From: Micromonospora sp. NBC_01813
GTDB taxonomy: Bacteria; Actinomycetota; Actinomycetes; Mycobacteriales; Micromonosporaceae
DNA: 64,000 nt
Reading direction: 5' to 3'
NCBI RefSeq assembly: GCF_035917335.1
Contig: NZ_CP109067.1
Span: forward strand, 3,223,001 to 3,287,000
Of the stretch, positions 7,405 to 19,013 are shown piece by piece. How positions within the stretch are numbered: position 1 is the first letter of the stretch; each line of letters opens with the position of its first letter. Under the pieces are notes generated by a model that was not told where the DNA came from, ran no database searches, and saw only the letters and a program-made list of their open reading frames with translations. Made by a program: the position numbers and the translations under genes.

Positions 7405-8910
7405 TCAGGCCTGCGCGCCGAGGCGGGACAGGATCAACTCCCGCACGGTACGCGCGTCCGCCTGCCCCTTGGTCGTCTTCATCACCGCGCCGACCAGCGC
7501 CCCGGCCGCCGCCACCTTGCCGTCACGGACCTTCGCCGCGATGTCCGGGTTGGCGGCGATCGCCTCGTCGACGGCCGCGGTCAACGCACCCGTGTCGGAG
7601 ACCACGCCGAGACCACGAGCGGTCATCACCTCGGTCGGGGTGCCTTCCCCGGCGACCACCGCTTCCAGCACAGTACGGGCCAGCTTGTCGTTGAGCTTGC
7701 CTGCGTCGACCAGCCCCTGCAGCTCGGCCACGTGCCCCGGGGTGACCCCGAGGGCGGCCAGGTCGGTGCCGGTCTCGTTGGCCCGCCGGGCCAGCTCACC
7801 CAGCCACCACTTGCGGGCCCCGGCCGGGGTGGTGCCGGCGGCGATGGTCTGCTCGATCAGCTCGACCGCACCGGCGTTCACCACCGACTGCATGTCGTGG
7901 TCGGTCAGCCCCCACTGCTCCTGCAGCCGCTTGCGGTGCAGCCGGGGCAGCTCCGGCAGAGCGGCCTTCAACTCGGCCACCCAGTCTGCGTCCGGGGCGA
8001 GCGGCACCAGGTCCGGCTCCGGGAAGTAGCGGTAGTCGGTGGCGGTCTCCTTGGACCGGCCCGACGTGGTGTCGCCGCTGTCCTCGTGGAAGTGCCGGGT
8101 CTCCTGCACGATCCGGCCACCGGTGTCGAGCACCGACGCCTGGCGCAGCATCTCCGCACGTACCGCCCGCTCCACCGACCGCAGCGAGTTGACGTTCTTG
8201 GTCTCGGTGCGGGTGCCCCACTCGGTCTGGCCGACCGGGGTGAGCGACGTGTTGACGTCGCAGCGCAACGAGCCCTGCTCCATCCGTACGTCGGAGACGT
8301 GCAGCGAACGAATCACGTCCCGCAGTTCGGTGACGTACGCGCGGGCCACCTGCGGCGCCCGGTCCCCGGTGCCCGGGATCGGCTTCGTGACGATTTCCAC
8401 CAGCGGGATGCCGGCCCGGTTGAAGTCGACCAACGACTCGGTCGCCCCCTGGATCCGCCCGGTCGCGCCACCGACGTGCAGCGTCTTACCGGTGTCCTCC
8501 TCCAGGTGCACCCGTTCGATGCCGATGCGCACCAGTTCGCCGTCCACCTCGACGTCCAGCCAGCCGTCCACGCACAGCGGCTCGTCGTACTGGCTGATCT
8601 GATAGTTCTTCGGCATGTCCGGGTAGAAGTAGTTCTTCCGGGCGAACCGGCACCAGCTGGCGATCGAGCAGTTCAGCGCCAGCCCGATCTGGATCGTCGC
8701 CTCGATCGCCGCCTTGTTTGCCACCGGCAGCGAGCCGGGCAGCCCGAGGCAGACCGGGCAGACCTGGGTGTTCGGCTCAGCGCCGAACTCGGTCGGGCAG
8801 CCGCAGAACATCTTGGTGTTGGTGCCCAGCTCGACGTGCGTCTCCAGGCCGATCACCGGCTCGTAGCGGGCGACGACATCCTCGTACGTGGGCAACGCGG
8901 TCGTGCTCAT
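7405..8910 (-). CDS. gatB: Asp-tRNA(Asn)/Glu-tRNA(Gln) amidotransferase subunit B
   Basis: This 501-residue protein is the GatB subunit of the heterotrimeric amidotransferase that converts misacylated Asp-tRNA(Asn) and Glu-tRNA(Gln) into the correct amide forms in the cytoplasm. The N-terminal kinase-like domain has [14 protein letters not shown], the zinc ligands CGCP and CPVC, and [15 protein letters not shown]; the C-terminal YqeY-type tRNA-binding domain ends the protein. ATG 8910 has GGAG six bases upstream. Unusually, two accessory genes (an AAA ATPase and a DUF4276 protein) separate it from gatA, and a 67-base gap precedes it. Confidence 0.97.
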   Translation of the reverse strand: MSTTALPTYEDVVARYEPVIGLETHVELGTNTKMFCGCPTEFGAEPNTQVCPVCLGLPGSLPVANKAAIEATIQIGLALNCSIASWCRFARKNYFYPDMPKNYQISQYDEPLCVDGWLDVEVDGELVRIGIERVHLEEDTGKTLHVGGATGRIQGATESLVDFNRAGIPLVEIVTKPIPGTGDRAPQVARAYVTELRDVIRSLHVSDVRMEQGSLRCDVNTSLTPVGQTEWGTRTETKNVNSLRSVERAVRAEMLRQASVLDTGGRIVQETRHFHEDSGDTTSGRSKETATDYRYFPEPDLVPLAPDADWVAELKAALPELPRLHRKRLQEQWGLTDHDMQSVVNAGAVELIEQTIAAGTTPAGARKWWLGELARRANETGTDLAALGVTPGHVAELQGLVDAGKLNDKLARTVLEAVVAGEGTPTEVMTARGLGVVSDTGALTAAVDEAIAANPDIAAKVRDGKVAAAGALVGAVMKTTKGQADARTVRELILSRLGAQA

Positions 8911-8977
8911 CACATACTCCAACTCTGGGCGCAGCACCGAAGTGACCGCACCAGCCTAGTAGCCACCATCGTCGGGC

Positions 8978-9610
8978 TCATCGGTCCGCCCGGTAACCAA
9001 GCGCGGTCAGCGCATCCCGGGTGTCGTCCCACCACCGCCGGTACGCCGGCACCTGCTGCAGCCTTTCCATATCTACCCGCTCGCCGAGTTGGCCGAGGTG
9101 GTCCCCGACGGACCTACTGACCCGACGCATGACGTCGTTCAGCACCCTTTTCGGGTCAGCGATCTGCTCGACCTGACGTGGGCTGCCCGGCAGCCCCATT
9201 TCGACATCAGACCACCGGACACCGAGGGCGTCGCGCAGTGCCTGCCCGTCGGCGAGTAGCCAGGCCTCTGTCTCCCGGACCGGGACCACCGCGACGAGTT
9301 GCTCCCGGCGGTCGGCCCAACGCTTCCGGAGCGGTTCCAACCACTCCCGGCGCACCCGTTCGGCGTTCGCACCCTGGTCACGGTGAAAGAAGACAATTGT
9401 GAAGGCGCCGTCGCTGCGGTCGGCCAAGCTGATCACGTCGTCGATGCCGACCGGGCCAGGCCGGGCCCGCAGCGGTTGTACGTCGGCGACGTACACCGTC
9501 TCGTCGAACTCGGTCAGGCACAGTTCTTCCAGCGAGCGCGCCAGCAGCCGGGGCAGGAAGCGGTCATCGCTGAGGCCTTCGGAGATCAGTGCGGTTGAGA
9601 GGTAGCGCAT
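8978..9610 (-). CDS. DUF4276 family protein, Toprim-like candidate nuclease
   Basis: This 210-residue protein matches DUF4276. Conserved acidic positions are visible: SEGLSDDRF near residue 11 (E11-G12), HRDQGAN near 76 (D78), and VRETEAWLLAD near 112 (E115, D121). These are arranged as in Toprim/RloB-like folds, which suggests a metal-dependent nuclease or effector, but no activity is proven. The ATG overlaps the ATPase stop in TGATG, so the two are coupled. Pairs of an SMC/ABC-type ATPase with a Toprim-like protein occur in anti-phage systems such as PARIS, OLD and AbiL; membership here is inference. Confidence 0.8.
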   Translation of the reverse strand: MRYLSTALISEGLSDDRFLPRLLARSLEELCLTEFDETVYVADVQPLRARPGPVGIDDVISLADRSDGAFTIVFFHRDQGANAERVRREWLEPLRKRWADRREQLVAVVPVRETEAWLLADGQALRDALGVRWSDVEMGLPGSPRQVEQIADPKRVLNDVMRRVSRSVGDHLGQLGERVDMERLQQVPAYRRWWDDTRDALTALGYRADR

Positions 9611-11001
9611 CAGCGATCCAGCGTCTCCAGGACCTCGAATTCGGCAATCTCTGCCTTGGTGACCACGCCGCTGGGTCCTTCGAGATCCAACGCAAGCTGA
9701 TCACCACCGATCAGGCGGCTCCGGGTGATCCGGCTACGCGGTTCACCCTTGCGGACCCGGGTCACCACGTCCAGGTAGACCGCATCGAGCCGTCCCCCGT
9801 CCTGGCCACGTTTCAACGCCCGCAGGATCGCAGGCGAATGACTGCTCAGGATCAGTTGGGTCAATCGCTTGCCGTCCGTTTCGTCCCGCTGCTCCAGCGA
9901 CCGTTCGACAAGCGCCCGCAGGTATAGAACGAACTGGGCCAGCCGCTGCGGGAAAATGCCGTTCTCTGGCTCCTCGAAACAGATCAGCCCGGCACCACGC
10001 GGATCGTAGAGCGCGGCGAGCAGCGCGATCGCGCGCAGCGTTCCATCGGAGGCAACCCGGGCCGAGAACGGCGCCTCGTCTCGGGTGACCACTTCGACCT
10101 GACGCTGCCGGCGCGCCTCGTCCTCGGCGAGGCGGACCCCGACCACTCCCGGTATCACTTCGGACACATCGGCAGAGAGGTCGTTCAACGCGCCCTCGGG
10201 CCGGTCCTCGGTGCCCGTCTCCGCCGCCAGGTAGCGCAACGTGTTGGCTAGGTGTGCGCCATTGGGTGCGAGGCTGTCCGGATCGTCGTATGAGTCCGGG
10301 GTTCGCAACGCGCTCGGGTCGAGATGCAGCAACCGCCACGACTGCAGCTCCCGTTTCAGCGCGTACAACAGCGGGAAGTCGGTGGCGGTGGTCAGGCTGG
10401 ACAGCACGGTCGCGGTCGCCGCCGTCGCCGGCAACTTCCGCTTACGGCCCTGGTTGCCCTGCTGCCGGATGCTGAAGACCGCGCGCCCTTGCTCGTCCTG
10501 CTCGGTCTCCAGCAGCTCCCGACCACCGCCGCGATAGCTGGCCACCTGCTTCCATCGCGGGATCGATGCCCGCAACGCGGCATCATCGGACTTGGGGATC
10601 CGGTAGGCGGCCTCCCGTACCACGTACGGCCGACGGGTGCCGCTGCTACTAGTGAGCCGTAGCTCGATCGCCAGTTCGTAACGCAGCCGGGAGTGGTTGA
10701 CCTCGGCGGTGTCGCCGAACGCGTCGGTCACCGATGATCCCAGCAGCACCTCGACCGCGAAGGTCATCACCGGCATCTGGCTGCTGTCGGTGTGCCGATG
10801 GAACAGATCGGGGACTTCCCCACGCATCTGCTGGGCGGCTTCCAGCAGCGGATCGTCGGCGAGCCGGGACAGGAACTGGATCGCATCGAACAGGTTCGAC
10901 TTGCCGGCCGCGTTCCGCCCGATGATCACGAGAAACGGCGGCACGTCCAGCGTGAAGTCGCGGAACGACTTGAAGCCGTCGATCTCGATCCGGGTCAGCA
11001 C
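9610..11001 (-). CDS. AAA (OLD/RecF-type) ATPase
   Basis: This 463-residue protein is an AAA_15/AAA_21 type ATPase. It shows LTRIEIDGFKSF at the start, Walker A GRNAAGKS (28-35), an ABC-like signature ASDGTLR (317-323), Walker B GLICFEEPENG (338-348) and the switch histidine in ILSSHSP (H388). No nuclease domain is fused; that role could belong to the coupled DUF4276 product. GTG 11001 begins eight bases after the gatA stop, with GGAG inside the gatA end, so it is probably cotranscribed with gatCA. The position inside the gat cluster suggests an accessory insertion. Confidence 0.85.
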   Translation of the reverse strand: MLTRIEIDGFKSFRDFTLDVPPFLVIIGRNAAGKSNLFDAIQFLSRLADDPLLEAAQQMRGEVPDLFHRHTDSSQMPVMTFAVEVLLGSSVTDAFGDTAEVNHSRLRYELAIELRLTSSSGTRRPYVVREAAYRIPKSDDAALRASIPRWKQVASYRGGGRELLETEQDEQGRAVFSIRQQGNQGRKRKLPATAATATVLSSLTTATDFPLLYALKRELQSWRLLHLDPSALRTPDSYDDPDSLAPNGAHLANTLRYLAAETGTEDRPEGALNDLSADVSEVIPGVVGVRLAEDEARRQRQVEVVTRDEAPFSARVASDGTLRAIALLAALYDPRGAGLICFEEPENGIFPQRLAQFVLYLRALVERSLEQRDETDGKRLTQLILSSHSPAILRALKRGQDGGRLDAVYLDVVTRVRKGEPRSRITRSRLIGGDQLALDLEGPSGVVTKAEIAEFEVLETLDR

Positions 11002-11009
11002 GTCTCGGC

Positions 11010-12488
11010 TCAGAGCTCCGGCGGGGTGAGGGTGCCGACCGCCGACTCCAGGGCAGCGGCGACCCGGTACATCCGGTCGTCGGCCATCGTCGGCGCCATC
11101 ACCTGCAGCCCGACCGGCAGCCCGTCGGCCAGCCCGCACGGCACCGAGATCGCCGGGCCGCCGTACAGGTTGGTCGGGATGGTGAACAGGTCGGCCAGAT
11201 ACATCTGGTACGGGTCGGCGGTACGCGCCCCGAGCGGGAACGCCACGAACGGCGTGGTCGGCGAGATCAGCACGTCGACCTGCTCGAACGCGGCGGTGAA
11301 GTCGCGGGTGATCAGGGTCCGGACCTTCTGCGCCTGCCCGTAGTAGGCGTCGTAGTAGCCGCTGGACAGCGCGTACGTGCCGAGCATGATCCGCCGCTTG
11401 ACCTCGGGGCCGAAGCCCTGGTCGCGGGTCAGCGACATGACCTCCTCCAGCGACCGGTTGCCGTCGTCGCCGCTGCGCAGCCCGTACCGGACGCCGTCGT
11501 AGCGGGCCAGGTTGGACGAGCACTCGCTCGGCGCGATCAGGTAGTACGCCGGCAGCGCGTAGCTGAAGTGCGGGCAGGAGACCTCGACGATCTCGGCGCC
11601 CAGCTTGGTCAGCGCGTCGACGGCGTCGCGGAACGCCGCCTGCACGCCCGGCTCGACGCCGTCACCGGTGGCGAACTGGGTGACCAGGCCGAGGCGTACT
11701 CCGGTCAGGTCGCCGGAGGCGCCGGCGCGGGCGGCGTCGACGACCGGTGGCACGGCGGCCGGGATGGAGGTGGAGTCACGCGGGTCGTGCCCGGCGATCG
11801 CCTCGTGCAGCAGGGCCGCGTCGAGTACGGTCCGGGCGCACGGGCCGGGGGTGTCCAGCGAGGAGGAGAAGGCGATCAGCCCGTACCGGGAGGTGCCGCC
11901 GTAGGTCGGCTTGGCGCCGACGGTGCCGGTGACCGCGCCGGGCTGGCGGATCGACCCGCCGGTGTCGGTGCCGATCGCCAGCGGAGCCTCGAACGCGGCG
12001 ACCGCGGCCGCGCTGCCGCCGCCGGATCCGCCGGGGATCCGGGTCAGGTCCCACGGGTTGTACGTCGGCCCGTACGCCGAATACTCCGTCGACGAGCCCA
12101 TCGCGAACTCGTCCATGTTGGTCTTGCCGAGGATCGGCATGCCGGCTGCGCGCAGCCGGGCGACGATCGTCGCGTCGTACGGCGGGTGCCAGCCCTCGAG
12201 GATCCGGGAGCCGGCGGTGGTCGGCACGCCTCTGGTGGTGACGACGTCCTTGACTGCGATCGGCACGCCGGCCAGTGGGCCGAGTGGCTGCCCGGCGGCG
12301 CGGGCGGCGTCGACGGCCCCGGCGGCGGCGAGCGCGCCGTCGGCGTCAACGTGCAGGTACGCGTGGACCCGCTCGTCGACGCCGGCGATCCGGTCGAGGT
12401 GGGCGCGGGTGACCTCGACGGCGGAGGTGCTGCCGTCGGCGATCAACCCGGCGAGCTGCGCGGCGGACATCCCGGTGAGTTCGGACAT
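11010..12488 (-). CDS. gatA: Asp-tRNA(Asn)/Glu-tRNA(Gln) amidotransferase subunit A
   Basis: This 492-residue amidase-signature protein is the glutaminase subunit GatA, which releases ammonia from glutamine for transfer by GatB. The Ser-cisSer-Lys triad is visible: the lysine in [12 protein letters not shown], the cis-serine in [14 protein letters not shown] and the nucleophile in [16 protein letters not shown]. Length is normal. GAGGAGG lies seven bases before ATG 12488, and the gene starts two bases after the gatC stop. Confidence 0.97.
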   Translation of the reverse strand: MSELTGMSAAQLAGLIADGSTSAVEVTRAHLDRIAGVDERVHAYLHVDADGALAAAGAVDAARAAGQPLGPLAGVPIAVKDVVTTRGVPTTAGSRILEGWHPPYDATIVARLRAAGMPILGKTNMDEFAMGSSTEYSAYGPTYNPWDLTRIPGGSGGGSAAAVAAFEAPLAIGTDTGGSIRQPGAVTGTVGAKPTYGGTSRYGLIAFSSSLDTPGPCARTVLDAALLHEAIAGHDPRDSTSIPAAVPPVVDAARAGASGDLTGVRLGLVTQFATGDGVEPGVQAAFRDAVDALTKLGAEIVEVSCPHFSYALPAYYLIAPSECSSNLARYDGVRYGLRSGDDGNRSLEEVMSLTRDQGFGPEVKRRIMLGTYALSSGYYDAYYGQAQKVRTLITRDFTAAFEQVDVLISPTTPFVAFPLGARTADPYQMYLADLFTIPTNLYGGPAISVPCGLADGLPVGLQVMAPTMADDRMYRVAAALESAVGTLTPPEL

Positions 12489-12490
12489 GG

Positions 12491-12790
12491 TCAGACCTCC
12501 TCGTCCAGGATGCGCGGCACCCGGAACCGGCCGTCTTCGGCGTCGGGTGCGGCGGCGAGCGCGTCGGCACGGCTGAGACCGGGTACGACGACGTCCTCGC
12601 GCAGCACGTTGGTCAGCGGCACCGAGTGCGAGGTGGGCGGAATGTCTTCGGCGGCGACCTCACCGACCCGGGCCACGGACTGGAGGATGACGTCGAGCTG
12701 GCCGGCGAACGTGGCCAGTTCGTCCTCGGTCACGGCCAGCCGCGACAGTCGCGCCAGGTGCGCGACGTCCTCGCGGGAGATGGCGGCCAT
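12491..12790 (-). CDS. gatC: Asp-tRNA(Asn)/Glu-tRNA(Gln) amidotransferase subunit C
   Basis: This 99-residue protein is GatC, the small subunit that wraps around GatA and stabilises the complex. It has the family pattern [20 protein letters not shown] and the C-terminal [26 protein letters not shown]. It is the first gene of the gatC-gatA-ATPase-DUF4276-gatB run. AAGGGGG lies upstream of ATG 12790. Confidence 0.95.
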   Translation of the reverse strand: MAAISREDVAHLARLSRLAVTEDELATFAGQLDVILQSVARVGEVAAEDIPPTSHSVPLTNVLREDVVVPGLSRADALAAAPDAEDGRFRVPRILDEEV

Positions 12791-12871
12791 CTACGCCCCC
12801 TTCGTACGGTGATTGGACGGTTGTCCCGACACCTCGCGCAGCGTGGCACGCCGGTGCCGGACCAGACGAGT

Positions 12872-15088
12872 CTATTTCTCGGCCGGGCCGGGCGGCTCAT
12901 CGGGCGGGCCGGGCGGGTCGTCCGACGTGCCAGCCGACTCTTCGGGCTGGCCAGGCACGACGCCGGGCGGGTCGTCCGAGGTGCCGGGCGGGTCGTGCGG
13001 CCGGCCCGGGGCCAGTGGGCGGTAGCGGGCCAGCCAGCTGGCCAACTCGTCGGCCGGCATCGGCCGCGCGTAGAACCAGCCCTGGGCGACGTGGCAGCCG
13101 AGCGCATGCAACCGCCGCCAGGATGCCTCGTCCTCGACCCCTTCGGCGACCACCCGCATCCCGAGTGCCCGGGCCAGCTCGATCACCGACTGGACGATCG
13201 CCGCGTCGTCGGTGTCGGCGGACATGCCGAGCACGAACGAACGGTCGATCTTCACCTCGGACAGCGGCAGCCGGCGCAGGTGCTGCATCGACGAGTAGCC
13301 GGTGCCGAAGTCGTCCAGGGCGATCGCCACCCCGATGGTGTCGAGCCGAGAGATGGTGGCCAGCACCCGACGCGGGTCGGCCATCAGCGCACCTTCGGTG
13401 ATCTCCAACTGGAGCTGGTCGGGCGAGAGGTTGTAGCGGTTGAGCCGGTCGGCGATCTGGTCGACGATCTCCCCGGTGTGCAGGTCACGGACACTGACGT
13501 TGACGGCGGCCCGGAGCTTGATCCCGGTCGCCGCCCACTTGGCGAGCTGCTCGACGACGTCGTCGACGACCCGGCGGGTGAGCAGGCGCATCACCGCGCT
13601 CTGTTCGGCGACCTTGATCAGCTCTTCCGGGTCGACCATGCCCCGGCGTGGGTGCCGCCAGCGCAGCAGCGCCTCCACTCCGACCACCTCGCCGGTCGCG
13701 ATCTCGACCTGCGGCTGGTAGTACATGGTGATCTCGCCGACGTCGTCGACCTCCCGGCCCGGGTCGGCGGCGTGGGCACCGTTGACGTCGAGCACCCGGC
13801 GCAGGTCGGCGAGGAGGCTGAGCCGTTCCGGCGAGTTGTGGTCGGACTCGGCGGCGTAGACCGCCGTACCGTCGCCGGTGTCCTTCGCGTCGTACATCGC
13901 CACGTCGGCGTGCTGCAGCAGGGTGGCGAAGTCCTCGCCGTGTTCGGGGTAGAGCGCGATGCCGACCGAGCCGCCCACGTCCAGTGGCAGCCCGTCCAGG
14001 GCGACCGGCTCGGCCAACGCGGTCACCACCTGGTCGGCGATGTCGCGGGCCTGGTCGGCACCGGTCAGCCGGGTGGCCAGGATGGCGAACTCGTCACCGC
14101 CGAGGCGGACCACCAGGTCCTGCGGACGGACCACCATGGCCAGCCGCAACCCGACCTCGACGAGCAGCCGGTCGCCCACCAGATGGCCGAGCGCGTCGTT
14201 GACGTGTTTGAAGCGGTCCAGGTCGAGCAGCAGCAACGCCATTCGTCCGTCGGACGCGCCATGCTGCAACGCGTCGGCGTGCACCGGCACCTGGTCGGCG
14301 ATCTCGACGATCAGTGCCTTGCGGTTGGCCAGCCCGGTCAGTGGATCGAGTCGCGCCGACCGTTCCTGCTCGCTGGCCAGCGCGGCCATCCGGTAGACGG
14401 CGTAGATCGGCACCAGGACCAGCGGAATCAACGCCGAATCGGCCTGCGCGGCGACCACCAGCACCGGCCCGAGCAGCAGAAGTGACCCGGTGGAGAGCAG
14501 CTCGAAATCGAGCCCGCGCCGGGCAGACCGCCACCACCGGCCGCCGAACCGCAACCGGATCGCCATCGTGACGGTGCTGTAGTTGACCACCGACCAGGCG
14601 GCCGCAGCCCCGACCGCCGCCGCCACGTCGCTCCAGCGCAGGTCGGTGGTGCCGGCGAAGGCGCCCTGGCCGGCCAGGCCGGCGACCAATGAGGCGGCGG
14701 CGAGCGCCAGGGCGTACTGCGAACTGTTGAACAGCGCCCGCCACGGTGCGTGCCGGGCCCGCCAGGCGAAGACCCCGACCGCGACCGCCTGGACGGCGAC
14801 CGCTGGGCCGAGGCCCCAGGCGAGCAGGATCGCGAAGGTGAAGCAGACCGACGGGAAGACCTCGGAGCGTCGGCGCCGGCCCGGTGGGGTGAACGGTCGG
14901 GCGTCGGCGACCACTGCGAGCAGGGCCATCAGCCAGAACGCGACCGGCAGCTGCGGCACCTGGGCAGGCAGATCGACCAGCGGTACGGCGCACACGGTGA
15001 CGGCCGCCGCGGTGACGCCGCCGACGTATCCGAAGAACACGGGCGCACGCTCAGGAGGAACGGAGTTCCGCAATGCCGCGGCCTCCAT
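12872..15088 (-). CDS. Membrane GGDEF-EAL cyclic-di-GMP enzyme
   Basis: This 738-residue protein has an N-terminal membrane region of roughly six to eight segments (residues 15-235), a GGDEF domain and an EAL domain. The active-site motif GGDEF (330-334) and the inhibitory I-site RPQD (321-324), exactly five residues before it, are intact. The EAL domain has VEALLRW (EAL at 472-474), LEITEGAL, LDDFGTGYSS and KIDRSFV, so both synthesis and breakdown of cyclic-di-GMP are possible. The last 40 residues are a Pro/Gly/Asp-rich repetitive tail (DPPGTSDDPPG). ATG 15088 is chosen over the frame extension to 15145 by homology to the membrane domain start. Confidence 0.92.
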   Translation of the reverse strand: MEAAALRNSVPPERAPVFFGYVGGVTAAAVTVCAVPLVDLPAQVPQLPVAFWLMALLAVVADARPFTPPGRRRRSEVFPSVCFTFAILLAWGLGPAVAVQAVAVGVFAWRARHAPWRALFNSSQYALALAAASLVAGLAGQGAFAGTTDLRWSDVAAAVGAAAAWSVVNYSTVTMAIRLRFGGRWWRSARRGLDFELLSTGSLLLLGPVLVVAAQADSALIPLVLVPIYAVYRMAALASEQERSARLDPLTGLANRKALIVEIADQVPVHADALQHGASDGRMALLLLDLDRFKHVNDALGHLVGDRLLVEVGLRLAMVVRPQDLVVRLGGDEFAILATRLTGADQARDIADQVVTALAEPVALDGLPLDVGGSVGIALYPEHGEDFATLLQHADVAMYDAKDTGDGTAVYAAESDHNSPERLSLLADLRRVLDVNGAHAADPGREVDDVGEITMYYQPQVEIATGEVVGVEALLRWRHPRRGMVDPEELIKVAEQSAVMRLLTRRVVDDVVEQLAKWAATGIKLRAAVNVSVRDLHTGEIVDQIADRLNRYNLSPDQLQLEITEGALMADPRRVLATISRLDTIGVAIALDDFGTGYSSMQHLRRLPLSEVKIDRSFVLGMSADTDDAAIVQSVIELARALGMRVVAEGVEDEASWRRLHALGCHVAQGWFYARPMPADELASWLARYRPLAPGRPHDPPGTSDDPPGVVPGQPEESAGTSDDPPGPPDEPPGPAEK

Positions 15089-15131
15089 GTGCCCTCCCGT
15101 CGCGCTCCTGTGGCCAACTGCCGGCTCGCTG

Positions 15132-15183
15132 CGCCGGCCGGGCATCCCGCCGACGGTTACACCTTAGGGATGCCCGGCCGGCG
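15132..15183. terminator. Terminator, 17-bp perfect stem
   Basis: CGCCGGCCGGGCATCCC at 15132-15148 pairs perfectly with its inverted copy at 15167-15183 around an 18-base loop. It follows ligA and precedes the GGDEF-EAL gene on the same strand. Confidence 0.75.
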
Positions 15184-15274
15184 GGTCAGTGCCGAAGCGC
15201 GGTCGTGATTGATTTGAGACGCGGCCGGGCGGACGACCGGAGGATTTCCGCCGGCCGCCAATGTCGTACGCCAA

Positions 15275-17709
<2,435 letters not shown>

Positions 17710-17758
17710 CACCACCAACCGTAACGGCTGTATCGCCGCAGCGCGACAAACCGTCGGG

Positions 17759-18868
17759 CTACTGCTCGAACAGGCGGCGGCCGGCGTCGCGGCAGGCGGC
17801 GAGTGCGGCACGGGCGTACTCCGGGGTGGCCCCGGCCAGTCCGCAGGCCGGGGTCACCACGACCTGCGCGGCGGCCTGCTCGGCCGGGAAGCCGAGCTTC
17901 GACCAGAGGGTACGGATCGCGTCGCTCGCCTGCGCCGCGGTCGGCGTCGGGTCGCCGGGTCGCGGCCGGGTGTTCGGGTCGCCGGGTCGCGGCCGGGTGT
18001 TCGGGTCGGCCTGTCGTGCGGCGGTCGGGCCGGCCGGCGGCGCCGCGGTGGCCGCGACCGCCCCGGCGAACAGCCCGAGCCCGGCGTCGATCGCCTCACC
18101 CAGCGGATCCAGGTCGGTCAGCAGGGTGAGGTCGGCGGCGACTGCAGTGGCGCCGGCCGCCCGCAGCAGCGCCAACGGCACCCCCGGTGCGCAGCAGTGC
18201 ACCACCACCGGCACACCGAGCCGGTCGATCATCGCAGCGAGCAGGTCCCGGGCGGTGCTGGCCGCGATCGACCGGTAGGTGTGCAGGCCACTGTCGGTGC
18301 GGACCATCCCGGCGAGCACCGCCGGCAGGGACGGTTCGTCGAGCTGGAGCAGCAGCCGAGCGCCGGGCACCCGGCGGGACACGTCGGCGATGTGACCGCG
18401 CAGGCCTTCGGTGAGCGAGTCGGCGAGATCACGGACCGCCCCGTGGTCACGCAGCAGTCGGCCGCCGAGCCCGACGTCGAGGTTCGCGGCGAGGGTGAAC
18501 GCCCCGGCCGCCTGCAGTTTCAGCGGTCCGACGTACCTGTCGGCCTGTTCGGTCAACTGGTCGAGGTCGCGTTCTCGCAGGTCCAGAGCGTGCCGCAGGT
18601 CGCGTCCCGACCGGGCGGCGACCCGCCAGCGGCCGGCGTACAGCTCCACCGGCAGGTCCACCAGGAAGGTCGCGCCTCGACCGATGATCTCCGCGCCCGC
18701 ACCCCGGTCGGGCAGCTCCGGCAGGTGCGGCAACGCGGGCAACTCGCCGAGCACGATCCGTTGTGCTTCGGCGATGTCGGTGCCGGGCAGCGATCCGATG
18801 CCGGTGGCGGCACCCACCGGCCACGGCCACGCACCATTGGGCTCGCTCTGCTCACTCGGGTCGGTCAC
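17759..18868 (-). CDS. MetE-like cobalamin-independent methionine synthase
   Basis: This 369-residue protein matches the short, single-domain cobalamin-independent methionine synthases. The family moves a methyl group to homocysteine through a zinc-bound thiolate. Zinc-ligand candidates are H224 and C226 in VVVHCCAPGVP and C342 in VVVTPACGLAG; GATGIGSLPGTD marks the N-terminus. The methyl donor is unknown for such short forms. Residues about 288-308 hold a tandem repeat (NTRPRPGDP twice) absent from the fold core. GTG 18868 was chosen from the position of the conserved start and a TAGAGT hexamer eight bases before it; GTG 18874 is possible. Confidence 0.85.
   Translation of the reverse strand: MTDPSEQSEPNGAWPWPVGAATGIGSLPGTDIAEAQRIVLGELPALPHLPELPDRGAGAEIIGRGATFLVDLPVELYAGRWRVAARSGRDLRHALDLRERDLDQLTEQADRYVGPLKLQAAGAFTLAANLDVGLGGRLLRDHGAVRDLADSLTEGLRGHIADVSRRVPGARLLLQLDEPSLPAVLAGMVRTDSGLHTYRSIAASTARDLLAAMIDRLGVPVVVHCCAPGVPLALLRAAGATAVAADLTLLTDLDPLGEAIDAGLGLFAGAVAATAAPPAGPTAARQADPNTRPRPGDPNTRPRPGDPTPTAAQASDAIRTLWSKLGFPAEQAAAQVVVTPACGLAGATPEYARAALAACRDAGRRLFEQ
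17951..18004. repeat. 27-bp in-frame tandem duplication
   Basis: Two identical 27-base units (17951-17977 and 17978-18004) lie head to tail inside the MetE-like gene and code for nine repeated residues, NTRPRPGDP. A further GTCGG begins a third partial unit. Confidence 0.9.
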
Positions 18869-18927
18869 GGCCACGGACTCTACCCACTCGCACCCACCCA
18901 CCGCCCAAGATCGCGACCCCACCGCCC

Positions 18928-19005
18928 AAGATCGCGACGATCTTGCACTTATCGATGGACAATTCGCGCAAATACTCTCGATAACTGCAAGATCGTCGCG
19001 ATCTT
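18928..19005. repeat. Palindromic repeat element, copy A
   Basis: Two 28-base arms (18928-18955 and 18978-19005) match as inverted repeats at 27 of 28 positions around a 22-base AT-rich loop. The arm core CGATCTTGCACTTATCGA recurs at 43438. A 20-base direct repeat, CCACCGCCCAAGATCGCGA, precedes the left arm. The element follows the mnmA stop, so it can also end mnmA transcription. Confidence 0.85.
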
Positions 19006-19013
19006 GAAGGGGG

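Noticed and set aside
7375-9120. A 581-codon plus-strand frame over gatB
   Set aside because: It lacks any protein-like pattern and is antisense to gatB, which is well supported.
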